From: Oscillospiraceae bacterium
GTDB taxonomy: Bacteria; Bacillota; Clostridia; Oscillospirales; Acutalibacteraceae
DNA length: 64,000 bases
NCBI GenBank assembly: GCA_910574995.1
Contig: CAJTCS010000001.1
Coordinates: 620,001 to 684,000, forward strand
Reading direction: 5' to 3'
The stretch's first letter is position 1. Each line of letters begins with the position of its first letter. The position numbers and the translations under genes are program-made. Under the pieces are notes generated by a model. That model made no database searches, had not been told where the DNA came from, and was given only the letters and a program-made list of their open reading frames with translations. Below, piece by piece: positions 16,760 through 27,673 of this stretch.

Positions 16760-17062
16760 GTGCCTTTTTTGAAAATGGAAAAGTACAGGGGCCGCTTCCT
16801 TTTGCGGTTCGCGGTGTTCTGCCTGGCGGTGTTCGTAGTGTTCACGCTGGTGAGCCGGCAGCTTCAGATTGCGGAAAAGCGGCAGGAGCTGGCGGTGCTG
16901 CAAGAGCAGCTGGAGCGCCAGGACATCCAGAACCAGGAATTGGCGGGCTCTTTGCAGGATCAGGAGGGGCTGGAAGAGTATGCTGAAAAGAAAGCCCGCC
17001 GGGACCTGGACTATGCCAAGCCCAACGAGCGCATTTTCGTGGACGTGGGCGGCGGGGAATGA
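16760..17062 (+). CDS. divIC: DivIC/FtsB-type septum formation protein
   Basis: Up to 100 residues: short cytosolic N-terminus, one TM helix (FLLRFAVFCLAVFVVFTLV), then a heptad coiled coil (RQELAVLQEQLERQDIQNQE) and an extracytosolic tail ending LDYAKPNERIFVDV, the DivIC pattern. Part of the FtsL-DivIC-DivIB divisome complex. The start is uncertain: GTG 16760 lies 1 base behind GAGAGGAG, TTG 16769 is better spaced, ATG 16775 is also possible. Confidence 0.88.
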   Translation: MPFLKMEKYRGRFLLRFAVFCLAVFVVFTLVSRQLQIAEKRQELAVLQEQLERQDIQNQELAGSLQDQEGLEEYAEKKARRDLDYAKPNERIFVDVGGGE

Positions 17063-17110
17063 GGCCCCTTTTAAAAGAACCGGTTTAGCCGAGGAGGAAA
17101 CATTTAGACT

Positions 17111-17599
17111 ATGCAGCTTGAGGTTGGAGAGATCTACGAGGGGAAGGTTACTGGCATCACCAAGTTCGGCGCGTTCGTCAGCTTTGAGGGGGGGCGCACG
17201 GGCATGGTACATATCTCGGAGGTAGCGCCCGTGTTCGTCAACGAGATCAAGGATTTCGTAACGGAGGGCCAGACGGTGAAGGTGAAGGTGCTGTCTATCA
17301 GCGAAGAGGGGAAAATCAGCCTGTCTATCAAGAAGGCCCTGCCTGAGGACCAGCAGCGTAAGCCCGCGCCCAGGCGCCCGGTAGAGCGGGAACGCAGGGG
17401 CCCCAGGGGGCCGCGCCCCGCGCCCCAGCCGAGCCCTGGCAGGCCGGGGGATTTTGAATGGCAGAGCCGGCGCAATGACAGCGGTAGTTTTGAAGACATG
17501 ATGTCCCGCTTTAAGCAGACCAGCGATGAGAAAATGTCTGACCTGAAGCGCAGCACGGATACACGCCGGGGGGGCTATGGCCGCCGCGGCCAGAAATAA
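17111..17599 (+). CDS. yabR: YabR-like S1 domain RNA-binding protein
   Basis: 162 residues. One S1 domain at residues 1-75 (GEIYEGKVTGITKFGAFVSF..GRTGMVHISEVA..VKVKVLSISEEGKISLSIK), followed by a low-complexity Arg/Pro/Gly tail and a short acidic-basic C-terminus. Homologues bind ribosomes or RNA (general stress protein 13 family). Last gene of the cluster; strong AGGAGGAAA ahead of the start. Confidence 0.9.
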   Translation: MQLEVGEIYEGKVTGITKFGAFVSFEGGRTGMVHISEVAPVFVNEIKDFVTEGQTVKVKVLSISEEGKISLSIKKALPEDQQRKPAPRRPVERERRGPRGPRPAPQPSPGRPGDFEWQSRRNDSGSFEDMMSRFKQTSDEKMSDLKRSTDTRRGGYGRRGQK

Positions 17600-17620
17600 A
17601 GGGCCCAAAAGGGCCCTTTT
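17598..17620 (+). terminator. Rho-independent terminator after yabR
   Basis: AAAGGGCCC-AAAA-GGGCCCTTTT immediately at the yabR stop codon. Confidence 0.85.
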
Positions 17621-17700
17621 ATGCTTTTGTGCACGGCTGGTTTTTTAGGGAGGCGGGTAAAACGCCTAAAGGCAAAGGCCCGACAGGAAGGAGAGGCAAT

Positions 17701-18540
17701 GTGAGGAGGATAGCAGCAGAAGAGATAACCCGGGCGGTGCGGGAACTGTGCATAGAGGCAAACCGGGAACTGCCGCCCAGCCTGGAAAAGCTGGTGCGGG
17801 AAAGCCGGGAGGGGGAATCGGACAAGACGGCCAAGGCGGTGCTGGGGGATTTGTGCGCCAATTTGGACGCGGCCCGGGAGATGGGCATCCCCATCTGCCA
17901 GGATACAGGCATGGCGGTGGTGTTTGCCCAGGTGGGCCAGGAGGCCTACATAGAGGGGGACTTTGAGGCGGCTGTGCATGAGGGGGTGCGCCAGGGCTAT
18001 GTGCAGGGGCTGCTGCGGTGCTCGGTGGTAGGGGACCCTTTGCGCAGGGGGAACACCAACGACAATACGCCGGCGGTCCTTCATACCCGGCTGGTGCCGG
18101 GGGACCAAGTGGAACTGACGGTGGCCCCCAAGGGTTTTGGCAGCGAGAATATGAGCCGCCTGCGGATGCTGACCCCTGCGGCGGGGGTAGAGGCGGTGGT
18201 AGACTTTGTGGTGGAAACCGTGTGCACGGCCGGGGCGAACCCTTGCCCGCCAGTGGTGCTGGGCGTGGGCATCGGGGGGGACTTTGAGCTGTGCGCGTAC
18301 CTGGCCAAGAAGGCCTTGTGCCGGGACGTGGGGCAGCGGCATCCAGACCCGTATTACGCAGGGCTGGAAGCGGAGATGCTGGAGGCTGTGAACCGGACAG
18401 GCGTCGGCCCCCAAGGCTTTGGGGGGGACGTGACGGCGCTGGCGGTAAACATCGAGGCCTACCCCACGCATATTGCCGGGCTGCCGGTGGCGGTGAATGT
18501 AGGCTGCCATGTGACAAGGCATAAGTCTGTTATACTGTGA
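17701..18540 (+). CDS. Class I fumarate hydratase, alpha (N-terminal) subunit
   Basis: 279 residues from GTG 17701, placed by AAGGAG; upstream in-frame ATG lies before the Shine-Dalgarno. Homologous to the FumA N-terminal half / TtdA: ICQDTGMAVVFAQVG, NTNDNTPAVLHTRLVPGD, CTAGANPCPPVVLGVGIGG and GFGGDVTALAVNIEAYPTHIAGLPVAVN, with the three cysteines that hold the labile 4Fe-4S cluster. Interconverts fumarate and malate (or tartrate dehydration). The beta subunit normally follows but is not encoded in this window; the next gene is hpf. Confidence 0.9.
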   Translation: MRRIAAEEITRAVRELCIEANRELPPSLEKLVRESREGESDKTAKAVLGDLCANLDAAREMGIPICQDTGMAVVFAQVGQEAYIEGDFEAAVHEGVRQGYVQGLLRCSVVGDPLRRGNTNDNTPAVLHTRLVPGDQVELTVAPKGFGSENMSRLRMLTPAAGVEAVVDFVVETVCTAGANPCPPVVLGVGIGGDFELCAYLAKKALCRDVGQRHPDPYYAGLEAEMLEAVNRTGVGPQGFGGDVTALAVNIEAYPTHIAGLPVAVNVGCHVTRHKSVIL

Positions 18541-18603
18541 CAGGCGGGCCACTGGGCGGGCTTTTCCCATAAAGGAGTTTCTTGATAATTTTGGCAAAAT
18601 TCC

Positions 18604-18632
18604 TTGCAATTTTTTAGATAATGTGCTAGAAT
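18604..18632 (+). promoter_or_regulatory. Sigma-A promoter for hpf
   Basis: TTGCAA and TAGAAT with a 17-base spacer, 65 bases before the hpf start. Confidence 0.75.
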
Positions 18633-18697
18633 AGAACCATAGAGAACCGGAAAGCCAAGGTGGCTTTTGAAAACGGAAGAAAGGAAAGGTATACGCC

Positions 18698-19225
18698 ATG
18701 AAGATCACCATTGTGGGGAGGAAAGTCAACCTGCGCAGCAACTTTAAAGAGCTGGTGGAGCGGAAGCTGGCCAAGTTCGACCGTATCTTTGACAAGGACG
18801 CGGAGGCGGTGGTGACGGTGACGGTGGAGCGCAACCGCCAGACGGTGGAGATCACCATCAAGCAGCGGGGGATGATTTGCCGGGCTGAAGATACTGCCAT
18901 GGAAATGAACGAGGCCCTGGACCATGTGGTGGCGGCCTTGGGCAAGCAGATCCGCCGGAACAAGACGCGCCTGGAGAAAGCCAGGAAGGTGGACCCGGGG
19001 ATGGAGATCCTGGACGACTATTACGACGAGCCAGACGAGGAGATCAACCTGACGCGGACGAAACGGTTCCTGGTGAAGGTGATGACCCCGGAAGAAGCCG
19101 TTTTGCAGATGAACATGATGGGGCACGAGTTCTTTATGTTCCGCAATGACGAGAGCGGGGAGGTTAACGTGGTATACCGCCGGAAAGACGGTGATTACGG
19201 CCTTCTGGTGCCAGAAGGCGAATAA
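18698..19225 (+). CDS. hpf: Ribosome hibernation-promoting factor, long form
   Basis: 175 residues. N-terminal ribosome-binding domain (ITIVGRKVNLRSNFKELVERKLAKFDRIF) with the basic helix QIRRNKTRLEK, then a linker and the C-terminal dimerisation domain beginning EINLTRTKRFLVKVMTPEEAVLQMNMMGHEFFMF. The long form pairs 70S ribosomes into 100S dimers in resting cells. Good AGAAAGGAAAGG and own promoter. Confidence 0.96.
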   Translation: MKITIVGRKVNLRSNFKELVERKLAKFDRIFDKDAEAVVTVTVERNRQTVEITIKQRGMICRAEDTAMEMNEALDHVVAALGKQIRRNKTRLEKARKVDPGMEILDDYYDEPDEEINLTRTKRFLVKVMTPEEAVLQMNMMGHEFFMFRNDESGEVNVVYRRKDGDYGLLVPEGE

Positions 19226-19258
19226 AAAAACGCCACATAGGGGAAATAGCGACTATCC

Positions 19259-19284
19259 GAAAGGGCCTGCGGGCCCTTTCTTTG
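19259..19284 (+). terminator. Rho-independent terminator after hpf
   Basis: GAAAGGGCC-TGC-GGGCCCTTTCTTT, 33 bases past the stop. Confidence 0.75.
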
Positions 19285-19398
19285 TGCCGGGCGCCCGGGG
19301 CAAGGGGGCGTGCTGGCGACAAGGCGATTGCCCAGGGTTTACAAGGGTGGGCGGCGCAAAAATTTCACAGGGGTTCTTAGGGGGGGTACAAACGTTTC

Positions 19399-19430
19399 CC
19401 CTAAGCGAGGCGTGGGGCGACGCCCCACCG
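19399..19430. repeat. CCTAAGCG-GGGGC hairpin repeat, copy 2
   Basis: CCTAAGCGAGGC followed by GTGGGGCG-A-CGCCCCAC. Same layout as 2770-2800. Lies immediately before the Shine-Dalgarno of the methyltransferase gene. Confidence 0.5.
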
Positions 19431-19441
19431 AGGAGGATGCG

Positions 19442-20560
19442 ATGGAACAGATGACGTACTGTGCCCCGTGCCTGCTGGGGTTAGAGGGCCTGGTGGCCCA
19501 GGAATTGCGTGAAATGGGCCTGGAGGGCGTGCGGGCGGAGAATGGCCGGGTGTTGTTTACCGGTGGGCAGGAGGCCTTGGCCAGGGCGAACCTGAACAGC
19601 CGGTATGCGGAGCGGATTTTGGCGCTGCTGGGGGAGTTTGAAGCCCGCAGCTTTGAGGAGCTGTTCCAGGGGGTGCGGGCCATGCCCTGGGAAGGGCTTA
19701 TCCCTGTGGACGGGGAATTCCCGGTGACAGGGGCCAGCCTGAACAGCCAGCTGCACAGCGTGCCAGACTGCCAGGCTATTGTCAAAAAGGCCATTGTAGA
19801 GCGGCTGAAGGCCCATTACCGGCAAGATTGGTTTGAGGAGACAGGGCCGCTATACCGGGTGCGTTTCCGCATCTTGAAGGACAAGGTAAGCCTGATGGTG
19901 GACACCAGCGGGCCTGGCCTGCACAAACGGGGATACCGGCCTGCGTCTACCCAAGCGCCTATTAAGGAGACGCTGGCGGCGGCGCTGGTGAAGCTGGCCC
20001 GGGTGCGCCCGGACGGGCATTTTCTGGACCCCTTTTGCGGGTCTGGTACGCTTTTGATTGAGGCGGCCATGGTGGCCCGGAAGATGGCGCCGGGGCTGGG
20101 GCGCAGGTTCCAGGCGGAGAGATGGACAGGGGCGGACAGCACTATATGGCGGCAGGAGCGCCAAAGGGCTTTAGGGCTGGTGCTGCCAGGGCAGGATTTC
20201 CAGGCAGAGGGCTTCGACATAGACCCGGCGGCAGTGGAATTGACCCTGGAAAACGCCCGCAGGGCAAAGGTGGGCGGGCAGGTGCAGGCCCGTGTGCGGG
20301 ACATCCGGGATTTCCGCTGCGAGGGGCAGTATGGCTGCGTGGTGTGTAACCCGCCTTATGGGGAACGGCTGCTGGATGCGGAAGGGGCCCGTGCCTTGTA
20401 CCGGGTGATGGGCCAGGTGTTCCAGCGGCAACGCGGGTGGAGCTATGGGATCATCACCCCGGAAGAGGAATTCGAGAATCTGTTTGGGCGCAAGGCCGAC
20501 AAGCGCCGGAAGCTGTACAACGGCATGATCAAGTGCCAGTTTTACCAATATTTCAAATAG
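19442..20560 (+). CDS. THUMP-domain 23S rRNA (guanine-N2)-methyltransferase, RlmL/YpsC-like
   Basis: 372 residues from ATG 19442 behind GAGGAGG. N-terminal ferredoxin-like and THUMP RNA-binding region (YCAPCLLGLEGLVAQELREMG), then a Rossmann methyltransferase with HFLDPFCGSGTLLIEAAM (SAM motif I), the FDIDPAAVELTLENA acidic loop and the catalytic VVCNPPYGERL. Such enzymes make N2-methylguanosine in 23S rRNA. Single-domain form as in Firmicutes, lacking the RlmK half. Confidence 0.93.
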   Translation: MEQMTYCAPCLLGLEGLVAQELREMGLEGVRAENGRVLFTGGQEALARANLNSRYAERILALLGEFEARSFEELFQGVRAMPWEGLIPVDGEFPVTGASLNSQLHSVPDCQAIVKKAIVERLKAHYRQDWFEETGPLYRVRFRILKDKVSLMVDTSGPGLHKRGYRPASTQAPIKETLAAALVKLARVRPDGHFLDPFCGSGTLLIEAAMVARKMAPGLGRRFQAERWTGADSTIWRQERQRALGLVLPGQDFQAEGFDIDPAAVELTLENARRAKVGGQVQARVRDIRDFRCEGQYGCVVCNPPYGERLLDAEGARALYRVMGQVFQRQRGWSYGIITPEEEFENLFGRKADKRRKLYNGMIKCQFYQYFK

Positions 20561-20573
20561 GAGGGGTACGCCT

Positions 20574-21203
20574 GTGAAGCTCTTGGACCGGCTGCGGGGA
20601 AGCGTGGAAACCGAACGGCTGTTGCTGCGCAAATGGCGGCAGGAGGACTTTGTGGATTTCCAACGGATGGTTATGGACGAGGAATTGATGCTGGCGGCAG
20701 GGGCTGGGCCTTGCCCCGATGTGAAAGCCGTCAAACGGCGCTTTCGGCGGGCGGTACAGGAGGGGTATGCCATCATCTGGAAGGACAACGGCCAGGCCAT
20801 TGGGAATTTCCAATTTGCCCGGGACATGGGCCGCCTGAACGTGACTAGTTTTATCATTGGATATTGGTTGGAGAAGCCCTATTGGGGCCAAGGGGCCATG
20901 ACAGAGGTTTTGGGCGCCATGGTGCGCCACGGTTTTGAAAAAAAGAAGGCAGAGGTGTTGGCCGTAGGCCATGCGGTGGGCAACGAAGGCTCGCGGCGTG
21001 TGATAGAAAAGTGCGGGTTTACCCACGAGGGTACCCGGCGGCAGGCGCTGCGGCGCAGCGATGGGGCAGTTTTGGATGAAGAGATCTATTCCATCTTGCG
21101 GGAGGAGTTTTTGGCGGGGCATGGGCACAGGGAGGTACCGGTTGGCGGGAGGGCAAATATGAAGGATTTGTTAAAAGTCAAAAAAATGGAAAAATGGTCT
21201 TGA
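20574..21203 (+). CDS. GNAT acetyltransferase, RimJ-like
   Basis: 209 residues from GTG 20574 after TAGGAGGGG. Typical RimJ/RimL opening ETERLLLRKWRQEDFVDFQRMV, then IGYWLEKPYWGQGAMTEVLGAMV (acetyl-CoA loop) and NEGSRRVIEKCGFTHEGTRRQALRR. Probably cotranscribed with the methyltransferase. Target unknown; protein N-terminus or small molecule are both possible. Its stop codon overlaps the groESL promoter. Confidence 0.87.
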   Translation: MKLLDRLRGSVETERLLLRKWRQEDFVDFQRMVMDEELMLAAGAGPCPDVKAVKRRFRRAVQEGYAIIWKDNGQAIGNFQFARDMGRLNVTSFIIGYWLEKPYWGQGAMTEVLGAMVRHGFEKKKAEVLAVGHAVGNEGSRRVIEKCGFTHEGTRRQALRRSDGAVLDEEIYSILREEFLAGHGHREVPVGGRANMKDLLKVKKMEKWS

Positions 21204-21228
21204 CTTTTCCTGACCATGTGACTAGAAT
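21200..21228 (+). promoter_or_regulatory. Sigma-A promoter of groESL
   Basis: TTGACT and TAGAAT with a 17-base spacer, just upstream of the CIRCE operator. Confidence 0.85.
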
Positions 21229-21233
21229 ATGTA

Positions 21234-21260
21234 TTAGCACTTGAGGTGAACGAGTGCTAA
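21234..21260 (+). promoter_or_regulatory. CIRCE operator (HrcA binding site)
   Basis: TTAGCACTT-N9-GAGTGCTAA, matching the CIRCE consensus TTAGCACTC-N9-GAGTGCTAA with one change. Positioned right after the -10 box, so HrcA repressor would block groESL until heat shock. Confidence 0.95.
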
Positions 21261-21393
21261 ACCAACTGTAGTTATAAATCTTTTTCGCGGGTTTCCCGCG
21301 GTTTTGGCGCTTTCCCCCGGCAGGCGCGAAAACGATACAGCCGGGGAGAAAGGAACGGCCCGTCAAAAAACCATGGGCCTGCAGGTGACAGAT

Positions 21394-21681
21394 ATGACAG
21401 TAAAACCCCTTTTGGACAGAGTGCTTATCAAGGCGGAAGAGGCGGAGGAGACCACAAAAAGCGGCATCGTGCTGGCGGCCAAGTCTCAGGAGAAGCCCCA
21501 GATTGCCCGGGTGGTGGCGGTAGGCCCTGGCGGCGAAGTGGACGGGAAAGAAGTGAAAATGTATTTGAAAGAAGGCGACCGCGTCATTTCCGCCAAGTAT
21601 ACCGGCACAGAAGTGAAGATTGATGGGGAAGAGTATACCATCGTGAAGCAGTCCGACATCCTGGCTGTGGTGGAAGGGTAA
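21394..21681 (+). CDS. groES: Co-chaperonin GroES
   Basis: 95 residues from ATG 21394 (AGGTGA 7 bases upstream). Cpn10 signatures MTVKPLLDRVLIKAEEAEE, the mobile loop ETTKSGIVLAAK, VVAVGPGG and YTIVKQSDILAVVEG. An in-frame ATG at 21373 would add seven residues not seen in the family. Forms the heptameric lid of GroEL. First gene of the CIRCE-controlled operon. Confidence 0.97.
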   Translation: MTVKPLLDRVLIKAEEAEETTKSGIVLAAKSQEKPQIARVVAVGPGGEVDGKEVKMYLKEGDRVISAKYTGTEVKIDGEEYTIVKQSDILAVVEG

Positions 21682-21737
21682 AACCCATCGGGTTGGAAGA
21701 GCAGATAAAAAACATTACCGGATGAAAGGAACGATAG

Positions 21738-23366
<1,629 letters not shown>

Positions 23367-23396
23367 TTATTTGCCTGTTTGTTCTTCAATAGAAAA

Positions 23397-23430
23397 AAGG
23401 GTGCTGTCCACAAAGGGCAGCGCCCTTCCG
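23397..23430 (+). terminator. Terminator after groEL
   Basis: AAGGGTGCTGTCC/GGGCAGCGCCCTT imperfect 13-bp stem (two G-T pairs). Confidence 0.65.
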
Positions 23431-23459
23431 GTTTTTGGGAGGGGCAGCGGGAACGAAAG

Positions 23460-23491
23460 AAAGGCCGCGTCCCGTTGGGACGCAGCCTTTT
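23460..23491. terminator. Bidirectional terminator between groEL and the V-ATPase operon
   Basis: AAAGGCCGCGTCCC/GGGACGCAGCCTTT with a GTT loop; T-rich on both sides, suited to end both the plus-strand groESL transcript and the minus-strand ATPase transcript. Confidence 0.75.
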
Positions 23492-23505
23492 GTGGTTTTT
23501 TACAT

Positions 23506-24162
23506 TTAGAAGGTCTCGTAGCCGTGGGCTTCTTGCAACATCATGTCCTTGACCTTCATCAATCGGATCTGGGTGGAACGCTCGTTCTCGTCCAGCTTCA
23601 TGGAAATGTATTTGATGTTCTCCTGCAATTCGGGGATCATCACATGCTCCAGGGCGTTCACCCGGCGGCGGGTCTTTTCAATCTCTACTGCCATCAGCTG
23701 GCAGCCTTTTTCACACTCGGCCAGGGCCAGCATGTCGGGGAACACATCCGCAAGGGACTGTACCGCGCCATCCAGGTCGCTGGAGGTGAACGCGAAGCCG
23801 TAGGAAAAGATGTCGTTCTCATCTGGTGAGCGGGTTTGGAACGTGAATTTGGGTATCTCAACGCTCATCACGTTCTCTACCTCGCTCTCCACAGACACCC
23901 GCTGCTTGGGGGCCAGCAGGGCGGTGTTCAGCACCTGGTCCTGCATGCCCGCCCGGGCCAGGAGGAAGTTCTTGTTGGCCGCCTGTATGCCCGCTTCCAC
24001 ACGCTCCCGCAGGCGCTTGTTCTCCCGCACCTTGTCCAAAAACTGGCGCATCAGCTCGTCGCGCTTGTCTTTCAAAAGCTTGTGGCCCCGGGTTGCGGTT
24101 GCCAGCTTCTTTTTCAAGCGGGTCAGCTCCATACGGGTTGGGGTTATCTGTTTGCTAGCCAA
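23506..24162 (-). CDS. ntpD: V-type ATPase subunit D (central stalk)
   Basis: 218 residues, two long helices forming the rotor coiled coil: ITPTRMELTRLKKKLATATRGHKLLKDKRDELMRQF (read in parts) at the N-terminus and the matching C-terminal helix with EIEKTRRRVNALEHVMIPEL, the family signature. Last gene of the nine-gene operon, 6 bases after subunit B. Turns within the A3B3 head. Confidence 0.96.
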   Translation of the reverse strand: MASKQITPTRMELTRLKKKLATATRGHKLLKDKRDELMRQFLDKVRENKRLRERVEAGIQAANKNFLLARAGMQDQVLNTALLAPKQRVSVESEVENVMSVEIPKFTFQTRSPDENDIFSYGFAFTSSDLDGAVQSLADVFPDMLALAECEKGCQLMAVEIEKTRRRVNALEHVMIPELQENIKYISMKLDENERSTQIRLMKVKDMMLQEAHGYETF

Positions 24163-24168
24163 GGCGCA

Positions 24169-25542
24169 TCACACCTTTCCGTAATACTGATCCAGGAACT
24201 TGTCGTTGATACGCTTCAGCTCGCCCCTGGGCAAAATGGAAAGCAGCTTCCAGCCCAGGTCCAGGGTTTCTTCAATGTCCCGGTTGGTGGTGTATCCCTG
24301 GGAGACATACTCGCTTTCAAAGGCGTCCGCAAACTTGGCGTACAGCTTGTCGATCTCCGTCAGGGCGGCCTCGCCCAACACCACCATCAATTCCTTGGCC
24401 TCTTTGCCACGGGCATATGCCGCGAACAGCTGGTTCATGGTGGCGGCATGGTCGGCCCGGGTACGCCCCTCGCCAATGCCCTTGTCCTTCAAACGGGACA
24501 GGGAAGGCAGCACGTCTACAGGAGGCGTCAGGTTTTTACGGTAGAGCTCTTGGCTGAGGATGATCTGCCCTTCGGTGATGTAACCGGTCAGGTCGGGGAT
24601 GGGGTGGGTCTTGTCGCCTTCAGGCATGGTCAGGATGGGGATCATAGTGATAGAGCCGGTCTTGCCCTTCTGCCGGCCGGCGCGTTCGTACAAGGTGGCC
24701 AGGTCGGTATACATGTAACCGGGGTAGCCCCGGCGGCCAGGCACTTCCTTGCGGGCCGCGGAGACCTCGCGAAGGGCGTCGGCATAGTTGGTAATGTCTG
24801 TGAGGATGACCAGCACATGGTAGTTCTTTTCAAAGGCCAGGTACTCGGCGGCGGTCAGGGCCATCTTGGGGGTGGCGATACGCTCGACAGCGGGGTCGTT
24901 GGCCAAATTTACGAACATGACCGTGCGGTCGATAGCGCCCGTCTCCTTAAAGCTTTGTACGAAGAAGTTGGATTCCTCGAAGGTGATGCCCATGGCCGCG
25001 AAGACCACCACGAAGGGGTCGTTGGTGCCGCGCACCTTGGCCTGGCGGGCAATCTGCGCTGCCAGCTGGGCGTGGGGCAGGCCGCTTGCAGAGAAGATGG
25101 GCAGCTTTTGCCCACGCACCAGGGTGTTCAGGCCGTCAATGGCGGAAACGCCGGTCTGGATAAATTCCTGGGGGTAGTTGCGGGCGGCGGGGTTCATGGG
25201 CAGGCCGTTGATGTCCACCCGGCGGTCGGGCAAAATGTCAGGCCCGCCGTCGATGGGGCGGCCCAGGCCGTCGAACACCCGGCCCAGCATGTCTTCGCTT
25301 ACGCCCAGCTCCATGCTGTGGCCCAGGAAGCGCACCTTGGAATTGGAGAGGTTGATGCCGGTGGAGTTTTCAAACAGCTGTACCAGGGCGTTGCCCTCGT
25401 TGATCTCCAGTACCTTGCAGCGGCGGCGTTCGCCATTGAACAGCTCGATCTCTGCCAGTTCATCATAGGCCACGTTCTCCACGTCCCGCACCAGCATCAA
25501 AGGGCCGGCGACTTCCTGGATAGTCCTATATTCCTTTGGCAT
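24169..25542 (-). CDS. ntpB: V-type ATPase subunit B (non-catalytic)
   Basis: 457 residues with the beta-barrel start [36 protein letters not shown] in place of a P-loop, and [21 protein letters not shown]. Alternates with subunit A in the catalytic head. Its start abuts the end of subunit A (shared base at 25542). Confidence 0.97.
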   Translation of the reverse strand: MPKEYRTIQEVAGPLMLVRDVENVAYDELAEIELFNGERRRCKVLEINEGNALVQLFENSTGINLSNSKVRFLGHSMELGVSEDMLGRVFDGLGRPIDGGPDILPDRRVDINGLPMNPAARNYPQEFIQTGVSAIDGLNTLVRGQKLPIFSASGLPHAQLAAQIARQAKVRGTNDPFVVVFAAMGITFEESNFFVQSFKETGAIDRTVMFVNLANDPAVERIATPKMALTAAEYLAFEKNYHVLVILTDITNYADALREVSAARKEVPGRRGYPGYMYTDLATLYERAGRQKGKTGSITMIPILTMPEGDKTHPIPDLTGYITEGQIILSQELYRKNLTPPVDVLPSLSRLKDKGIGEGRTRADHAATMNQLFAAYARGKEAKELMVVLGEAALTEIDKLYAKFADAFESEYVSQGYTTNRDIEETLDLGWKLLSILPRGELKRINDKFLDQYYGKV

Positions 25543-27314
25543 CAGAATTCCTCCTTTGCCTGCTTGGCTTCATAAAGTTCTTTTTCAAGCTGCGCGGATA
25601 CCGCTTCGAAGGTCTCCTTGACCTTTTCGGGGGCCGTGTACTTGAAACGGCCGATGGTCTCCCGCACGGGGAGGTCGATCAGCTTATTGATGTCCGCGCC
25701 GGCCTGGAGGGCCTCGGCGGACTTCTCATAATAGGAGATGATCAGCTGCATCATGTCGTGCTGCTTCTCCAGGGAGGTATAGGTGTCCACATCGTCGAAG
25801 GCGTTCTGATGGAGGAAGTCCTCGCGGATGGAACGGGCGGCCTCCAGCTTCAGGCGGTCTGGGGCGGAGAGGGCGTCCATGCCAACCAGCTGTACGATCT
25901 CTTCCAGTTCGGCCTCGTCCTGCAAAAGGCGCATCAGCTTGTTGCGCAGCTCGATCCAGTCCCCGGCCACGTTCTGGTCGAACCAGCCCTGCATGGTATC
26001 CATGTACAAGGAGTAGCTGGTCAGCCAGTTGATGGCAGGGAAGTGGCGCTTATAAGCCAGGGAGGAGTCCAGGCTCCAGAACACCTTGACAATACGCAGG
26101 GTGGCCTGGGAGACAGGCTCGGAAATGTCGCCGCCAGGGGGCGATACAGCGCCGATGACGGACAGGGCGCCTTCCCGGTCGCCGCTGCCTAGGGTCATCA
26201 CACGGCCGGCGCGCTCGTAGAACTGCGCCAGGCGGCTGCCCAAATAAGCGGGGTAACCTTCTTCGCCGGGCATCTCTTCCAAACGGCCGGACATCTCGCG
26301 CAGGGCCTCGGCCCAGCGGGAGGTAGAGTCGGCCATCAGGGCTACGGAATAACCCATGTCGCGGAAATACTCGGCGATGGTGATGCCGGTATAGATGGAA
26401 GCTTCACGGGCCGCCACAGGCATGTCGGAGGTGTTGGCAATGAGCACCGTGCGCTTCATCAGGGACTGGCCGGTTTTGGGGTCCACCAGCTCGGGGAACT
26501 CGTTTAGAACGTCGGTCATTTCGTTGCCGCGTTCGCCGCAGCCGATGTATACCACGATGTCCGCCTCTGCCCACTTGGCCAGCTGATGCTGTACCACGGT
26601 TTTGCCGCTGCCGAAGGGGCCCGGCACGGCGGCCACGCCGCCCTTGGCAATGGGGAACAGGGTGTCCACCACACGCTGGCCCGTAATCAGGGGCATGTCG
26701 GGGGAAAGCTTCTCCTTATAGGGGCGGCCCCGGCGCACCGGCCACTTCTGCATCAGGCTTAGGGGTACATCGGCCCCGTCCTTGGTGGTTACGGTGGCAA
26801 CGGTGTCGGTTACCACGTAAGAGCCCGCCTTGATGGACTTGATGGTGCCCACAACGCCAGGGGGGACCATGATCTTGTGGCTGACGATTTCAGACTCCTG
26901 TACGGTGCCGATGATATCGCCGCCGGTGACCTGGTCGCCGGCCTTAACGGTGGGCACAAAGTCCCATTTCAAGTCCCGCTTCAAAGAGGGGACCTCCACG
27001 CCGCGCTGCAGGTTGTTGCCGGAAATCTTCATAATGTCATCCAAGGGGCGCTGGATGCCGTCGTAAATGCTGGTGATAAGCCCGGGCCCCAGCTCCACGC
27101 TCATGGGTTCGCCGGTGGATTCCACCGGGGCCCCGGGGGCTAGGCCAGAGGTCTCTTCGTATACCTGGATAGAGGCCTCGTCGCCGTGGATCTCGATGAT
27201 CTCGCCGATCAGGCGCCTGTCGCTGACGCGCACCACGTCGAACATGTTGGCGTCGCGCATGCCCTTGGCGATAACGAGAGGTCCGGCCACTTTTTTGATG
27301 GTGCCTTTACTCAT
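25542..27314 (-). CDS. ntpA: V-type ATPase subunit A (catalytic)
   Basis: 590 residues. P-loop [21 protein letters not shown], the family's long non-homologous insert, the [39 protein letters not shown] region (read in parts) and catalytic Glu region [15 protein letters not shown]. Hydrolyses or makes ATP at the A-B interfaces. Confidence 0.98.
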   Translation of the reverse strand: MSKGTIKKVAGPLVIAKGMRDANMFDVVRVSDRRLIGEIIEIHGDEASIQVYEETSGLAPGAPVESTGEPMSVELGPGLITSIYDGIQRPLDDIMKISGNNLQRGVEVPSLKRDLKWDFVPTVKAGDQVTGGDIIGTVQESEIVSHKIMVPPGVVGTIKSIKAGSYVVTDTVATVTTKDGADVPLSLMQKWPVRRGRPYKEKLSPDMPLITGQRVVDTLFPIAKGGVAAVPGPFGSGKTVVQHQLAKWAEADIVVYIGCGERGNEMTDVLNEFPELVDPKTGQSLMKRTVLIANTSDMPVAAREASIYTGITIAEYFRDMGYSVALMADSTSRWAEALREMSGRLEEMPGEEGYPAYLGSRLAQFYERAGRVMTLGSGDREGALSVIGAVSPPGGDISEPVSQATLRIVKVFWSLDSSLAYKRHFPAINWLTSYSLYMDTMQGWFDQNVAGDWIELRNKLMRLLQDEAELEEIVQLVGMDALSAPDRLKLEAARSIREDFLHQNAFDDVDTYTSLEKQHDMMQLIISYYEKSAEALQAGADINKLIDLPVRETIGRFKYTAPEKVKETFEAVSAQLEKELYEAKQAKEEF

Positions 27315-27352
27315 GTTTCTCGATCACCCGTTTCTCGAATATTCTCGTACCA

Positions 27353-27673
27353 TTATTTTTCATTGAAGATGATGTCAGAGCCCACAGCCTGTTCTACAGA
27401 CCGCTTTACCATCTGGATACCCATGCCCGTGTTGCTGTGTACCCCGGGGATGGGGATAACGGCGGGCAGCAGGTTTTCCCGGCAGCGTTCCAGCTCGGGA
27501 CCCAGCTGGGCGGAGAGGGCTTCTGTGATATAGACCACCGCGTATTCCTGTTCGCACAGGTTCCGCAGGGCGCGGGCGCCCTCTTCGGGGCCGGCTACAG
27601 GGAAGACCTCCAGCCCTAAGGCGGCGAAACCGTAGATACTGTCCCGGTCGCCCAAAACTGCAATCTTATACAT
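27353..27673 (-). CDS. ntpG: V-type ATPase subunit F
   Basis: 106 residues, a Rossmann-like small subunit: KIAVLGDRDSIYGFAALGLEVFP and VVYITEALSAQL, ending IFNEK. Binds subunit D in the central stalk. Overlaps the end of subunit C by 8 bases. Confidence 0.93.
   Translation of the reverse strand: MYKIAVLGDRDSIYGFAALGLEVFPVAGPEEGARALRNLCEQEYAVVYITEALSAQLGPELERCRENLLPAVIPIPGVHSNTGMGIQMVKRSVEQAVGSDIIFNEK

Noticed and set aside
23836-25575. 579-codon frame antisense to V-ATPase subunits D and B
   Set aside because: Shadow of highly conserved ATPase genes on the other strand.
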